DNA of 14,092 nucleotides from Verrucomicrobiales bacterium (GTDB lineage: Bacteria > Verrucomicrobiota > Verrucomicrobiia > Limisphaerales > UBA9464). This document shows positions 13,793-14,092 of this stretch, piece by piece. A program made the translations under genes and the position numbers. The stretch is from contig DLVS01000663.1 of assembly GCA_003445095.1 (NCBI GenBank), forward strand, positions 1 through 14,092, given 5' to 3'. Position 1 is the stretch's first letter, and each line of letters opens with the position of its first letter. The notes under the pieces are model-generated. The model saw nothing but the letters and a program-made list of their open reading frames with translations. It did not search any database and was not told the DNA's origin.

Positions 13793-14092
13793 TCACTGCC
13801 CGAGGATATTGGTGGCGGCGAGTTGCGGTCGCCGCAACCGTGACTCGGGAAGGACCGGCATGGGTACCGTCACGCGGGTGACGATTTCCCGCCACGCTGC
13901 GCGTTCACTCGGGGTCATCGCCTGCCATTGAGCAATGTTCTGGAGGAACAGCGCGCGATCCGGTGCTGTGAGGGCAAGGAAGCGGCGAAATCCGGAAACA
14001 GCGCGTTCCCGCTGTTCCGGGGGGAGCTCCGCAAAACGAGCCAAGGAAGCCTCCATCTGGCGACGTTCGGCCGGCGAAATGATTCCTAAAAC
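13793..14092 (-). CDS. DUF3106-like protein, 5' end beyond the window
   Basis: The frame stays open from the stop at 13793 to the right edge, giving 99 visible residues. An internal ATG at 14056 is not the start, because the 12 codons before it (ISPAERRQM...) continue the same repeat pattern. The sequence alternates helices of the type LPPEQRERAVSGFRRFLAL, TAPDRALFLQNIAQWQAM and TPSERAAWREIV. This [LM]-[TPS]-P-x-[EQD]-R spacing with tryptophans is characteristic of DUF3106. Family members are usually exported proteins of unknown function; the signal peptide would lie outside the window. The tail after residue 70 is proline-containing and probably unstructured. Confidence 0.75.
   Translation of the reverse strand, partial: VLGIISPAERRQMEASLARFAELPPEQRERAVSGFRRFLALTAPDRALFLQNIAQWQAMTPSERAAWREIVTRVTVPMPVLPESRLRRPQLAATNILGQ

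Noticed and set aside
1..14092. CRISPR arrays, tRNA/rRNA genes, insertion sequences, phage or defence genes
   Set aside because: No regularly spaced direct repeats, cloverleaf-like sequences, transposase motifs or recognised defence nucleases were found on either strand.

Overview
The window looks like a stretch of a moderately high-GC bacterial chromosome, most probably from the Verrucomicrobia (Pedosphaera/Limisphaera-like) or a close PVC relative. This is an inference from protein types, not from a marker gene. The pointers are a very large secreted CotH/lamin-tail protein ending in a DxDxDG calcium-binding linker, an AAA ATPase of the Ycf46 type with a DUF2997 partner, a stand-alone SET domain protein, a Tat/lipobox NIPSNAP protein and a DUF3106 protein. 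No rRNA, tRNA, CRISPR array, insertion sequence or phage gene was seen.

Layout. Bases 1-4430 (+) are the 3' part of one giant secreted-protein gene that begins before the window. From 13181 down to 4478 twelve genes follow one another on the minus strand and converge on the giant gene. In order of transcription they are: an ECF-type sigma factor, a 77-aa protein, a PflX-like radical SAM protein, a 93-aa protein, a Ycf46-like AAA ATPase, a DUF1257/Ycf35-like protein, a DUF2997 protein, a membrane protein with a degenerate signal-peptidase-I domain, a TPR protein, a PilT-type ATPase, a NIPSNAP protein and a SET domain protein. A rhodanese (+, 13380-13748) diverges from the sigma gene and converges on a DUF3106 gene that runs off the right edge on the minus strand.

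The spacing splits the minus-strand series into tight groups. Sigma/77-aa/radical SAM/93-aa are separated by 2 nt, 13 nt and a 4-nt GTGA overlap. S26-like/TPR/PilT are joined by two 4-nt overlaps (ATGA, then GTGA). AAA, DUF1257-like and DUF2997 lie 120 and 88 nt apart, and the last gap contains a perfect 14-bp palindrome. Recognisable Shine-Dalgarno sequences are rare and GTG starts are common.

The most interesting points are: the AAA/DUF1257-like/DUF2997 module, whose function is poorly understood; a signal-peptidase-like protein that has apparently lost both catalytic residues and is translationally coupled to a TPR protein and a PilT ATPase; and two small uncharacterised proteins, one locked to the sigma factor and one to the radical SAM enzyme. 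All functional links between these groups are inferred from gene order only.
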